From Ulota crispa (Eukaryota > Streptophyta > Bryopsida > Orthotrichales > Orthotrichaceae): a stretch of 64,000 nucleotides of DNA. The translations under genes were made by a program, and so were the position numbers. The stretch covers positions 19,758,358 to 19,822,357 of the forward strand of contig OY987244.1 in assembly GCA_963920765.1 (NCBI GenBank), read 5' to 3'. Shown in pieces: positions 13,521 through 28,692 of this stretch. Under the pieces are notes generated by a model. The model made no database searches, was not told where the DNA came from, and saw nothing but the letters and a program-made list of their open reading frames with translations. Position 1 is the first letter of the stretch. Each line of letters starts with the position of its first letter.

Positions 13521-15021
13521 TTACTTGCTCTTCTTAGACCTCCTCTTTTTCCGCTTTGTCTCAATCTCTTCTTGGGCTTTTTGTCGACCAGCTTTAAATC
13601 CATCCACAATAATGCCACGAAAAGGTTGAAGATTCGTGGGCAATTCCATCAAATCAGCAGGGTCAACTTCCTCTACACTCAACTTGCTTGGTGCATCATA
13701 ATCTCTAGCATTGTCATCCTCATTTCCCTCGGAGGTTTTGAAGACTGTTTCCTTGAAGATCCATGTTGGCACAAAGTAGTTCCCCACCCAAAAGAGAAAG
13801 ATCAAAATAACACTGCAAAACCCACATGAAAGAATCCCATCAGGCCTAATCATAAGAATGTTTGAATGCTCTCTATTGCATCCAAGGATCCAAATCCGTT
13901 TTGATTCTATCAATTGCTTAGATGGAGACTGCATGTTGGCTTTCTATCTTACACCAAAATAACATAACATACACCAAAATAATATAACAAAGAGCCCAAA
14001 AAGATCTACTACCTTACACCTTACATGGGAGAAGGAGAATGCCAATTATGTCTTTTGATTCTCAATGTACAGCGTGCAGGTCAATAAGAACTGTACACAC
14101 CACTCTTGAAGAACTCTCTTCCCTACCGACAGTGGGCTCTTCAAATTCGTGTTCAAAACAATGCATGTCCAAACGAATGTGTATACATGATAGATAATAG
14201 GAACACGCTAGCAATCTGCAATAAGAGAGGGTTGACTATAGAATTGTATGACAATCGACAGAATAGGTAATGAAGAAAGATCCAGAAACCAAATGCCACC
14301 GTAAAAGACCAATCTTGCAATCAACCTCGTTTTTCAAAACCACGAGTTTTGTTGCGAATGGAATCCACGCTTCCCACTTAGCAGGCGTTGCTATGCAGAT
14401 TATGAAATACAAGCTGAGCATTCCCTTCACAGAACCATGACAGACATACTTTGCACACACATCCAAGTGAAGCAAACCCCTACACTCAAAAAAACAAGTT
14501 CATGGCTTCGTTGCAATTACGGTGAAACTGGTTTATGCAGACGAAGTCGGGAGAGGAAGGAGGAGAGCATAGAAAGGTGACCTGACGAGGACGAAGCCAA
14601 CGACCTCGTCCCCTTGAGTGGGCGAGAATTGCGACGGAGCAACAGACTCCTCCACAGACCGGAACGCTTGCTTCAGCTTTTGCACTTTCACGTCCAAGCG
14701 ATACCGGAAGAAACCAGCCGGGTCGTCCAGAATGTTCACCTCCTTCGTCGTCGTCGTCAGGGAGCCAAACGCATTGCTCAGAGGCGGCGCTACTTCATTC
14801 AACGCCTCACTCTCAATTTCGCTACAAATCTCGAACTCTCGGGAAGGATAAGGCTCCCCCTGCCCAGAGCGCACCACATCCGCAGCCCTCGCCACCTGGG
14901 TCCGCGCCGGCGCCAACCACGCAGCTGGCAAGCCTCGAGGATGCCGCTGCTGAAACCCACGACAGGGGTGTCGAAGAATTCGACTAGAGGTGAAACTCAA
15001 GCTCCTGGAAACCATCGACAT
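13521..15021 (-). CDS. Probable organelle-targeted single-pass membrane protein, unknown function
   Basis: Two exons on the minus strand (15021-14582 and 13812-13521) join across a 769-nt GT-AG intron with matching phase, giving 243 aa. Residues 1-50 are rich in Ser and Arg and nearly free of acidic residues, as in plastid or mitochondrial transit peptides. The middle is acidic and probably helical (around DDPAGFFRYRLDVKVQKL). A strong membrane span at about 138-163 (core VSVILIFLFWVGNYFVP) is created across the splice junction; neither exon alone encodes all of it. An acidic stretch follows, then a very basic end (KRKKRRSKKSK). The start used is the Met at 15021, where the targeting-like sequence begins; an in-frame Met at 15138 would add 39 residues. 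I do not recognise the family. Its divergent neighbour is the plastid pyridoxal reductase gene. Confidence 0.65.
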
Positions 15022-15424
15022 GGCTAGAGCGCGGCTCACTCTTGGAGAGAGAAAAAGCTTGTAGCCTTGACCATAACAGATTAAGCTTACATGAACCTGC
15101 GGCTTCGAAATCCTAACTGTCAAAATTCCGCGCCACACCCTGGAAAGGAATCACTTGCACAAGGTAACTACCGCAGTTGGTATGCCAGGTCAGCAGGAAG
15201 GAATTATATAGTTCCACTGCACTGCTAGCTCCTGGGATGCACATCTGAGGTGCATGAGGTAGGGTCCGTGGAAATGACGATTCGCTTTATACGTCATCAC
15301 GGATGAAATGTGGTGTTGCCAGGATGAGTGGGGTCATCTGAATCGTTCGAGTTGTGAGTAGGGTGTTTCAATTTCGCATGGTTGTGGCGGTTTTGATTGA
15401 TTTCGAGCTTTCACAGTGGTGGCT
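15022..15424. promoter_or_regulatory. Shared divergent promoter region
   Basis: Only 403 bp separate the start codon of the minus-strand membrane protein from that of the plus-strand pyridoxal reductase, so both promoters and both 5' UTRs must fit here. ATGs at 15354 and 15379 open short ORFs ahead of the reductase start in other frames. No specific core promoter element is claimed. Confidence 0.5.
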
Positions 15425-18225
15425 ATGGCTATGGCGATGGCGGTGGCGGTGGCGGTGCAGCCCACTGCGTTGTGGGGGGGTTCCGTTCGAGCAGATTTGT
15501 CCTCTTCGCTACCTAGTTTGTCGCCGCTTCCTTTGCTGCGCTCTCTCGGCATCGGCAAGCAATGGGACAACGTAAGCGACGCTCCTCCATGAGCGCTGCG
15601 CTGATTCTTGGGACATCCTGAATCCGATGTTGCTTTGGCCCTTGCACGTCTCTCTTGCATTGTTTCTGAGAATGCTCAGATACTCCAGCGTCTGAACTGT
15701 ATTTTTGCTGAATAGTTTGGCGTTTCTCTATTCTTTTTCAACACCCTCCTGCATTTTGGAGCTGTAATCTTTCTGTTGTAGTTGAAACACGTTGGGAAAA
15801 TGCTCAAATTGTCGCTGAGTTAGAATGCATGGATGTGCTTCGTAAGTATGTTTCTAGGGAGTATCAGTACTGAGAGTGGGAATTGCATTTGCAGGTGAAA
15901 GTGGGGCCGCTGTCGGTGTCGCCAATGGGGTTAGGCACGTGGGCGTGGGGGAACCAACTCCTGTGGGGTTACGAGGAAGCCATGGACGCGGAGTTGCAGC
16001 AAGTTTTCAACCTGGCCGTCAACAAGGGCGTCAACCTCTTCGACACGGCGGACTCTTATGGCACCGGCAAGCTCAACGGCCGCAGCGAGTTGCTCCTCGG
16101 CAAATTCATTCGCGAGTACCCAGGTACCTTCTAAATTCTCTCCTCATGTTGTAGGAATCGACACGTCCAGCGATGGCAGGGAGAGTATTGACTCGGGTAC
16201 TGACTGGTCCCTTTGTGACAGGAAAAGAGCAAGTGGCCAAGCGTGTGAACATTGCCACCAAGTTTGCAGCCTATCCATGGCGCCTGACGCCTTCGCAGAT
16301 TGTGAGTGCTTGCAAGTACGTTAAGCCCATTCTATTACAAATGTTTCTTCACGTTTCTTCAATTGGTACGGGTATATTGCACTCTGTGCTATAAGTGCAA
16401 TCCAACTAGTGTGTGAATGCATGAGTCGCCGATGGTAACAGGAGCCAGTACTGTAAATGGTCAGATGTGATTACGCCCCTATCGACTTTAGTATGCTCTG
16501 CCTTACGTGTAGTGCTGAATGTGTGCATTCTCGCTCTCAGGGACTTATCAGCAAAGTGTGGTGCTTTTTAAATTTGCAGAGGCTCTCTGAAGAGATTGGA
16601 GATGGAGCAGCTTGCTCTTGGACAGCTCCACTGGAGTGCAGCAAATTATGCTCCCTTCCAAGAGCAGGCCTTGTGGGATGGTCTGGTAGCTGTGTATGAG
16701 CAGGTACATGCAATGCATCTTTCCATTCGTAGTTGCTGTTGATTCTTTGTGCTCTCTCAGAATCAGTCCCTGCATGAGGTTGGCTAACCAATTTGCACCA
16801 ACAACAAAACAGGGATTGGTGAAGGCGGTTGGAGTGAGTAACTACGGTCCCAAGCAGCTACGCCGAGTCCACAAGTATCTGGACCGCAAGGGAGTTCCGC
16901 TCAGTTCTGTACAGGTGATGCTTGCTTGCTTGCGTGCGTCATGTATGAGCTTGTTTCATGGCACGTTGTCGTTAGGTAAAGAAAATCAGTTTACTTTGTG
17001 GAACATACAAACTGATTTGTTACAGCAAATGAATGGCAGTGCAGGTCCAGTTTTCTTTGTTGAGCAAGGGTGCCGACCAGATGGAAATTAAGACTGTATG
17101 TGACGAACTAGGCATTCAACTGATTGCTTACAGTCCTCTTGGGCTGGGAATGTTGACAGACAAGTACTCGCCTACGAATGTGCCTTCTGGTCCTAGGTAA
17201 GCAAAGTGTAGGTTTAAGCCTCTTGTGTTTAGATAAAAAAAAGTAGGAGGTCCAGTTTTAGAATTTCACATCTTATCTTTATGATAGCAATATATATGGA
17301 ATGTTTGGCATGGTTTCTTCATTCGATTGGTATTTATTGCTATCTGCCTTGAAGTTTCATCTCAACTCCTCTAGATATGGAAATGGTTGGTTTTGGCCAT
17401 TTTAGAGTTAATATGCTCAATTCCCTCTATAACTTCAACTGAGAAATCCTGGTTCTCATGGAAATCTGAACGCATCTGAATGCTGAGTATTTCAAAACCC
17501 TTTTGTGTCAGTTCCTAGAATTTGAGAGATAGTTGTATGTTTACGTTCTTTTATTTCTTTTATTTTTATTTTTGAAGGGATCCAACTCACCTATGTTGCA
17601 TGCTGCGCAGAGGTTTCATATTCAAGCAGGTACTTCCAGGGATAGGCCCACTACTCGAGACTCTCAGGCGGATTGCAAAGAGTAGAGGCAAAACTGTGTC
17701 ACAGGTAGCACTAAAAACCCTAAAGTTGTCTCCAAACTCCTGCATTTAAAAATGTGTATATATGTGTTTTGAGGTTCATGTTCAGTTTGGATGGGCTCTT
17801 TGTCCCCCTCCAAGATTTCTGTACATTTGGTCATTTCTTTGTCTCTTATTTTGGGAGCTACACTGACTTATCCAAGTATTGCTTTGCAAATTTGTGAACC
17901 TTTTCTAATATTGGCCTAAAAATCAGTGTAGCTCTTGCTTTTTGAAGTTGTTTTAGTAGTGATTTTTTTGTGAGCCCTTTTAATTTTGGTTTTATTGGAT
18001 GCGTTCTAATACAACAGCCGGTGTGACTATGTTACAAAGGTTGCAATAAATTGGTGTATGTGCAAGGGAGCGATTCCAATTCCTGGCGTGAAGAGCTTGA
18101 AGCAAGCGGAGGACAACCTTGGGGCTACTGGATGGCGTCTTAGTCAAGAGGAAGTAGCCAGCTTAGAATTGGCTGCTGAACAAGCTCCTAGGGGCATGAT
18201 CCAGAACATTTTTCAAACATCATGA
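15425..18225 (+). CDS. PLR1: Pyridoxal reductase, chloroplastic (aldo-keto reductase)
   Basis: Eight exons (15425-15571, 15895-16123, 16222-16315, 16580-16703, 16813-16914, 17045-17196, 17611-17704, 18040-18225) give 375 aa, close to Arabidopsis PLR1 (about 365 aa). The enzyme reduces pyridoxal to pyridoxine with NADPH in the vitamin B6 salvage pathway. Residues 1-49 form an Ala/Val then Ser/Leu-rich plastid transit peptide. The aldo-keto reductase barrel follows: LSVSPMGLGTWAWGNQLLWG, the catalytic Asp and Tyr in NLFDTADSYGTG, Lys in ATKFAAYPWR, His in GQLHWS, VGVSNYGPKQL, AYSPLGLGMLT, and the nucleotide-binding end IPIPGVKSLKQAEDNLGA. It ends in MIQNIFQTS, as the Arabidopsis protein nearly does. 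All introns are GT-AG with consistent phase. The initiator is the first in-frame ATG of an AUG-rich stretch, so Met3 or Met5 could also be used. Confidence 0.95.
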
Positions 18226-19149
18226 TTGTAGGATTTCTGGAATTTGCATTTTGGGTTCATGTAACTCCAGAGTTTAGCCAAAGATGTTTGATTAACCTAT
18301 TTGTAACAATTAGATACCAAAAAAAAGAGTTACCAACAAAATGTATTGTGTTGTTGTGGTCTTTTAGTTTACAAATTTTTTTTGAATTAGATTGAGTCTT
18401 GTCTTCTGCAACTTTCCCGTTAATTATCTACACCTGGAACTACTATTGAGTTAACACGGTACATTCGTAGTACCCTTTTTATCATTAGACCTGCATCGAG
18501 CTGCACATGAACTTGCAAACGATGTTTCATAATTTCCATTATTCTAACATACGGCAGGTACCGATAAATTTTAACTGGCTACATTTGCAGTAGAGCCAAG
18601 TTATAACCAGGACTATGAACAAAGAAACAGACAACAGGGTGAAAGTATTAGAAAGATAAACCAATTCGAATGATTTTGAGTGTATTCACAAAGAAAATTG
18701 CTCAATAACCCTATGTGTACATAACCAATACTCTAGGAAGTGCCTAACCCTTGCAGGGCAACCTGGAAGGAGCAGCTTTCATGTTGATAGACTACACTAA
18801 ATCCTATATGTACTGTGAGGCTGAACTAATCCTAATAAAGTGATGTACACGAGGCAATGAGATTTTTACTGATAATGTGGGTGTCCCTCGACTCTCGGAC
18901 ATGTGATTGTATGTGAGCACATGTACTATTGGAAACTTATTTGACAAGAAGATTACATTCTCAGAAAAACATTACAACATGATTAAAAAAGCGTATGTAT
19001 AACCAATGTAGGGAGGCTACTTGTAATATTCAGTGTAGCAGATCGGAATACTCCATAATCTACTCATACGTTACCATGCCTACGACGTCCTACTTGATTT
19101 TTCTTCCCCACAACCTAGAACCCTCCAGATTCCTACCTTAAGCCACCTC
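18226..19149. other. Convergent 3' intergenic region
   Basis: The 924 bp between the stop codons of the pyridoxal reductase (+) and VPS4 (-) must carry both 3' UTRs and poly(A) signals. No further gene or repeat was seen. Confidence 0.6.
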
Positions 19150-22353
<3,204 letters not shown>

Positions 22354-22394
22354 GGCTATCGCCTTCTCTCCCTCTCTCCCTCTCTCCCCCAACC

Positions 22395-22720
22395 CTAGGT
22401 CAAATAATCGTCACTCCCTTGCCGACTACGAGCATGCTGAAGACACAATCTAGGGTTCCAAAATCCCAACCACACAATTCTCCTCACCGGACAGCAGACC
22501 GCGACCTCAAAACCTGTCCACCCCCCACACACCGACACCGAAACCCTAGCGTGTCAAAAACCACCACCCCGATCACTTAAGTCCATAATCCCAAAAACCC
22601 ACCACGACTCAAATCCCAAACATGCGCAAACCTTCCAGACCTCGCTCGAATGAATGCCCGGGGTTCCAAAACCAAAACAAACATCCATCAGCTGATGATG
22701 ATCACGAAAAAAAGACCTAC
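22395..22720 (-). other. Possible 5' UTR intron of VPS4
   Basis: On the minus strand a good donor (CAG then GTAGGT at 22720) and an acceptor ending CCTAG at 22395 lie just upstream of the VPS4 start codon. Plant housekeeping genes often carry a leader intron here. Other acceptors nearby are possible and the call rests on splice-site sequence only. Confidence 0.3.
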
Positions 22721-25242
22721 CTGATCGCAGAAGGAGCGGAAAATGAGAAGAGAAAGGTTGCGAAGCGAGCGGGAGGCGGCGAATTTGGAGAAGATGAAGA
22801 TGGAGTAAGTGCGAGCGGTGATTGACGATCTGGCGAAGCGGGGAGTGAGCTCGACGCGACAAAGCGTGCGTCGGGGAAGGAGGCCAAACTCTAATTCTTG
22901 TTCAGTCTGCGTCGTCACTCTGAGTGTGCTCCTGCCGGCGAGCGATGCCAAGTTAACCCCCGGTGCCCGCGCCGGGTATAAGCATGCAGGGTATCTTTGT
23001 TCGGGGTGGCTTCGTCCTGAACGAGAGTCGTGGCACGGATTTGGGGTCGGTGCTAGAGATGCTGTTGAATGTTGAATTGTTGATGTATCCGGAGCACGGG
23101 ATTAGGGGCTGTAATCGTGTTACTTTATTATGTTGTGCTACTATTGTGTGACGCTCTGCATTTGTTGGCTTCAGCGGGAAGGGGCTTTGCATTGACAAAA
23201 GGTACTTAGAAGGGGCAAATAGGACTTTGTTCAAGAATTAAGATAATGCTGGAAGTTTTAAAAACATGAATAAAATAAAGCACCATGAAATTTAATTTTA
23301 TTTGTATTTTACTAAATATGGATTTTGTAATGTTTATAAATAATACTCCGTAATCAACTGAATTTTTTTTTGAAGATATATGCAAATCATTGGGAGATAC
23401 TTGGTGTTTACACATCCAAAAGATTGCCCAATGTTTTGCACTATTCATAATTGTTTGTATGTGCCATAACTACATGAATAAACAATATTTAGTTAAATAT
23501 AGCATCATTCCTATTTTGTTTTGCAAAGTAGGATTCATTGAATGTATTTGGTAAAGTAGTCATCACTAAATGTTGAATGGTAAATTAATAATATAATGAG
23601 ACTAAGGAATCTTGCACAATTGGAGCTATGAGAAGAAAAAAAATTACAATTGTTGAAATATAAGGTTAATAGATATTGCTAAATCATAAAAACACAGTAA
23701 AATTTATGAGTATGATCATAGAATTGTAAGGAGTATTGCAAACCTATAGCTTGTATGCAAAGTTATTAAAATACAAAATTATAACATTTTTGAATACTAC
23801 ATTAGCACATCTTCACTCTAACATCAATGGTTGTAATAAATTCTACTAAATAGAAATTGATTGTTTTAACCACTCTAATCTAAATTTTCTTAAGATTTAA
23901 AATCAAGGTGAAAAACAAATCTAGGACAAAGTGAATAGTTCATGCACAACAATGTCTCAAAGGTCTTTGAGACAACAAACTTTGTTTGTGTTACTATAAA
24001 CTTAGTGGTTTCAAATCAATAATATTGAATGCTTACACATATGGTACAATTACAACCTTAGGTAGTTATCATATTCAAGGAACAAATACTAACTAAACCT
24101 TGATGTATTGTATGGTATTACCTTTTATATTTGTTTTTGTGTAATTAGAGAACAACTAAAAAGTTGCCCATGACAAGTAACAAAGGCATCCAAACATACT
24201 TGGAAGCTCTACTTCATTTTCAACAAAATAATTTAAAAATATTGTTTTAGCCTCATACTTAGTTATTTTGCAAAATTTGTTACAATTATTTACAATCGAA
24301 ACAATTAGAAAAGACAATGTTATTTACAAATGACAATGTTCCACATCCATTATTGCCCTCACACAAATAAACTACAAAGCAATCTTAAAACCCTAGAAAT
24401 TTTTCTTACAAAGCAAAAAAAAAATGAAGCAAAAAAAGCAAAGAAGACAACAAAATAACAAACCATGAAACACCATTGCAATAGTAAAAGCAAGCACTTA
24501 TATTGTAATGCAAATGAAGTGAAAGAATTACTTAATAATTCCAAAAGCCTAGAAGCAAGTGATTGAGTTGTAATGTGGATAAAAAGATAAAGTGAAGACT
24601 GCATGATTATTTCAAAAGCCTATAAGCAAACACTCCTACAATGCAAATGAATAAAATGAAATAAACAACTAATAAATAGCATTTGTGCAACAATGTATAT
24701 GAAGCAAATGACGTGAAAAGACAATGACAAAGAAGTCAAAAGTCAACAATGAAACAACAAAGCTAACGTCTACATCAACAAGCATATGAAATGAAAAAAC
24801 TAAAAGCAACTCCAAAACAACAATAGAAAGACAACAAAACGTCAAAATCCACTTCTAATGTAACAAAGGTGGAGCATGTGAAATGAAAAAACTATGAAAT
24901 AACACTAAAACCCTATAAGTAGACACGTATACCATAATACATGAAGATAGAATGCATCAAAAAAATTGAATTCAGAATGGGCTCTAATGTCCAAAAATAT
25001 TCTTCCTTGCATTTTCTCCAACACTGTGCTTTCAACAATAGTTGTTGCCCAACCACCTATCAACAAATGTACTCTCACACTTGGAAACTTTCCTTAAACA
25101 TGTAAAGGCTTCCATTTCTTTACAGGCTAGATAGGACACAAGGGTTGCAATTTTGATTTTCTTAAACGCTCCTAAGATATCGGCGCACAAGTAACACTTT
25201 CCCGTTAAAAAAACACAGCATTAATTTAGAATTAAGTGAGGC
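22721..25242. other. VPS4 upstream region and AT-rich spacer
   Basis: To about 23.1 kb the DNA is GC-richer and probably includes VPS4 promoter and leader. From 23.2 kb it is strongly AT-rich with no gene. Between about 24.48 and 24.95 kb a degenerate motif (AAAAGCCTAGAAGCAAGTG and variants followed by AATGCAAATGAA) recurs at loose intervals, suggesting an eroded tandem repeat. Confidence 0.5.
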
Positions 25243-25574
25243 TTAGGCCTGCTTTACATATGGAGGCCAGGCCATTTGACTGCGTCAAAAGCCACTAATC
25301 TTGCCCTCTGATTGGACAAAGAGCTGAAATTAGCCCCAAGACCCTTACACCTAGTGACAGGGCCAATTTGGTGGAATGAATTTTTTATTTAACAAAAACA
25401 AGATTTGACATGGCTCGAGCTCTCTAAATTGGGTGCACCAAAAATGGGAGGCCAATTCTTGGCCTTGGGGCCAATGTCAAGTTTCATTAAAAAAAAAAAA
25501 AAATCATAAAACATTAAATTTTCTCCAATAGAATCCGTTATACCAGAAGCCCGGGGGCATGAGAGAGAAGCCAG

Positions 25575-25843
25575 GAATGGGGGGATGCGGGGATGCAAGG
25601 ATGCGGGGATGCGGGGATGCGGGGATGACATGGAGGGGATGGAGGGGATGGCATGGGGGGATGGAGGGGATGGCATGAGATGGCATGGGATGGCATGGGG
25701 GGATGGAGGAGGGGATGGCATGGAGGGATGGGGGGATGGAGGGATGGCATGGGGGTTGGGGGATGGGGATGACATGGGGGGCATGGGCATGGGGGATGGG
25801 GGATATAGGGATGGGAGGATGGCATGGGGGGCATGGGGCATTT
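25575..25843. repeat. G-rich GGGGATGGCATG-type satellite
   Basis: About 270 bp of irregular tandem repeats built from GGGGATGCGG and then GGGGATGGCATGG-like units. The plus strand is nearly free of C. Runs of four to six G at short spacing could fold as G-quadruplexes. Open frames on both strands (such as Met/Gly/Asp-rich 25585-25845) are by-products of the repeat. Confidence 0.85.
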
Positions 25844-25894
25844 AGCTTGCTAAATGAGTTTACTAAGTACTTGTATAGGCTTGTATATTTTGTA

Positions 25895-26313
25895 TTCCCT
25901 CCATCCCAATATAAAGCTCCTAATTAGGCATGGTTCTTATTCCACTAAAAAGCTCCATTTTGCTAATTTTAATTGTTGAGAAAGCGTTTGTCATGTCCAA
26001 TGATCTCATGGGGGTAATTTAAGCAATTTTCAAAGCATTACTCTCCTAACAAGCCTGGCCTTGCCCATATGAGGTACCATTGTTGCTACTAATCTTTAAA
26101 TCATCAATCATGAGGAGCTAGCAATATGTACAAATATGATACTTTTTGCATGGAATTTGGGTGTCAACGGCAACATAAATATTGGAGATTTTTCAAACAT
26201 TTGGTAGGTGGTATATTGATTCTAAAATGCATTTGTCACTAGCATAGTGACTAAAACTACAGTTAATCCCTCATGGAGAAGTTTTTTGGAGCTTTATAAT
26301 AGGACAGAGGGAG
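25895..26313. mobile_element. Stowaway-like MITE (Tc1/mariner)
   Basis: The left end TTCCCTCCATCCCAATATAA and the right end, inverse of ACTCCCTCTGTCCTATTATA, are flanked by TA at 25893 and 26314. This CTCCCTCCRTCC terminus with TA duplication is the signature of Stowaway elements. At 419 bp it is longer than most and lies inside the 25.2-27.0 kb element. Confidence 0.8.
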
Positions 26314-27092
26314 TATCTATTTGCAAACCATTTTTTTCCTTCTATGCTTCTCATGAAGTTTTCAACCTTGCATATGTTGATATTTTGATTTCTTTTTCTA
26401 TGATCTTTTATGCAAGATACTCTTGATGATCCATAACTCATAGTATATATTCTGCTAGATACTATCTACATAAAACTTGATTTATGGAAGAACAAATTAA
26501 TATGAAAAAATATTATAAATGCTTTGTGGTTAATAAAACAAAAATAATAAAGGCAATTGGTATAATATACCTTGATAAGGTAAATAAAGAACTTAAGAGT
26601 TTGTTTCAAACTTCATGTTTAGGGTTCATGCACATTTTGGCAACGTCCTCCTTTGTCCAACTCTATTTTTTGGTATCTATCATCATGTCATTGTTTCAAA
26701 ATAAAAAATAAAAAATAAAAAAATCAATTAATTAAAAAAAATTGTGACCTATTCTCACTTTACATTGCAACAAGAAGCCATTATCTCCAAATGCTAGCTT
26801 TTTGAAAACAAGCCATGGCCATAAGAGATTTTTGTCACTACTTCTCACCTCTAGTGTAAAGATGGCTAAACTTTATTGAATTGGCTCAACTCCTTGGCCA
26901 CAAGGCCTTTACATATGAGACAATTGGCCCCCACTATAATCTTATTTTAATTAGTAGTGGAGGCTGGCCTTAAGCAAAATGTGGGCTAAAATTTGAGGCC
27001 ATCGGCCCCTAGCCAAATTGGCCCGGCCCCCATATGTAAAGCGGCCCTTATATACCTGCAAGTCAAGGTAGAATCTAATTTGAACACATTTA

Positions 27093-27488
27093 AGGTAGCA
27101 GCATCCATAAGCGTTGCGTCCCCATGCCCGTCACCTAATAGTGGTAGGACTAATCAATATAAAAACTAATGGTTGTGAGTGACTGAGTGATGGTTATGGG
27201 TGATGAAGTGATGGTTGTGGGTGACTAGCATGACGATTTTGAGTACCCATCTCACTATTTAAGAACCAACAAGTCTTGTTTTTAGCATCTCTTACACATG
27301 GTTCTTACAATTTCAATGATTTTAGACTTGAAAAATCTTTGTGAACAAATGCTTGCAATTGGAACCTTGAAATTGATGCCAATATTTTTGGTTTCCATTT
27401 CCTAGCTTAACAGTATTTTTTTGAAAGTTAGTCAATTGTTTTACCTACTCCAAAACCCTTATTTCCACGCTTATGGGTGCGCCTACCT
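27093..27488. mobile_element. TA-flanked MITE, family E copy 1
   Basis: Inverted ends AGGTAGCAGCATCCATAAGC and the inverse of AGGTAGGCGCACCCATAAGC are flanked by TA. The inside carries short direct repeats of the type GATGGTTRTGGGTGA. Copies 2 and 3 lie at 54.3 kb (inverted) and 61.7 kb (inverted). The TA target suggests a Tc1/mariner-type element. Confidence 0.75.
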
Positions 27489-27490
27489 TA

Positions 27491-28692
27491 ATGCAATATG
27501 CAAAAAACCCTAGAGACAGTCAAAGATCAAGAGGCAAAAGGCACAAAATAAAACGCATTCTTAATTTATACTACAGGCCGTGTGAAGTACTTCTTTTGCT
27601 CAAAATTTAATGATCCCATCGGACTTATATTTTCACCACACAATCAACCAAATGAGTCACTTTCAAGCCACAAATTGTTCTATCTTGAGATTTGAAGAAC
27701 ATCAAAGACAACTTTCCAGAATGCTTAGATCCAGGACTAGCAACATCTTGGACTCATTCTGGTCATAAATCGATTGCTGTATTCAGGATTAAGCAGAGAA
27801 AACGACATGAAGCTGTTCATTCTCTTAATGCTTGCTCCAGGAATTGCCTTCTGCTAAAATTGACACAACAGTTCCATACTAAGTTCAGACGAGAGCTGGA
27901 ATTCAGCATCACGTCCCAAAGTCTACAGCACCGAACGGTGGCCATGCACAGAAAAATACTCCAAATACCTCAACCACCAGGATTGCGTACATTCGCTTAA
28001 AGAACTATAGAATGGATTAATCACTATAAAACAACTAACTTGATTGATCGTGCTACGAAAGATAATAAAAATGAAGCAAAACCTGAAATCACCAAAAGCA
28101 ATGACGAGTGTTGCCCATGATAAGAAAACACACAGCTTCATTACTACAAGAGACTCTGTATCGTTAGGATGCTTATCAAGTAAAGACGTACTCAATGTTC
28201 CGCACACTTACTTTAGATTTAGTTGTAGCTTTCGTCAATGCAAACCCTTCCCTCATTACTCCAGAGCCCAAAAAAGGTAAAATTGAACCCAAAAAACAAA
28301 CCCATGCGACCTACTCCCAGAAACGCAAGCATCAATTTAGGCTACTTTAGTCCTTTACGGATAAAAACCACTGCTACTGACATTTATGGAATGTGGATAT
28401 GACTGCTAACACCAACTCCCAAAGTTTTCAGTGCTCTGATTCAAAGAATAGCATGCAGACACATAACAAATTTGTCACACGAGCACTACGCTCTTGAAAT
28501 ATCCCACTGATGAAAGTGAGGTCGACTAATTGCAAAGGAATTGGATGCAAAGCCAAGCTAAGGTCGACTTCGCACATTCTTTCTCATAAAAATGGTACAC
28601 AACAAAAAACCTAAATTGTGACTACTGTGCAAGAATCCCGGAGCCAGGACGCTAGATTGAAAGCGTGATACAATCAATAATGAATAAACAGC
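27491..28692. other. Spacer and probable 3' UTR of plastid L10
   Basis: No coding exon was found. The part next to 28693 must include the L10 3' UTR. Short ORFs at 27692-28000 (+) and 27923-28207 (-) overlap each other and resemble no family. Confidence 0.5.

Larger units (their letters stand above)
25246..27047. mobile_element. PIF/Harbinger-like non-autonomous element with TTA duplications
   Basis: The ends are inverted repeats: the left begins GGCCTGCTTTACATATGG and the right is the inverse with few changes. Both are flanked by TTA (25243-25245 and 27048-27050), the 3-bp target duplication typical of PIF/Harbinger elements, whose ends often begin GGSCC. No transposase ORF is present. The inside carries a G-rich satellite and a Stowaway-like element, so the 1.8 kb is a composite. 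Confidence 0.65.

Noticed and set aside
14614-15027. 137-codon plus-strand ORF
   Set aside because: Antisense to exon 1 of the membrane-protein gene, which has a phase-matched second exon and a targeting peptide.
22554-23234. Several ORFs of 60-100 codons on both strands upstream of VPS4
   Set aside because: They overlap each other in a GC-richer leader/promoter zone and show no family.
25389-25927. Pro/His/Met-rich and Gly/Asp/Met-rich ORFs in several frames
   Set aside because: Translation of the G-rich satellite; frames on both strands are equally open.
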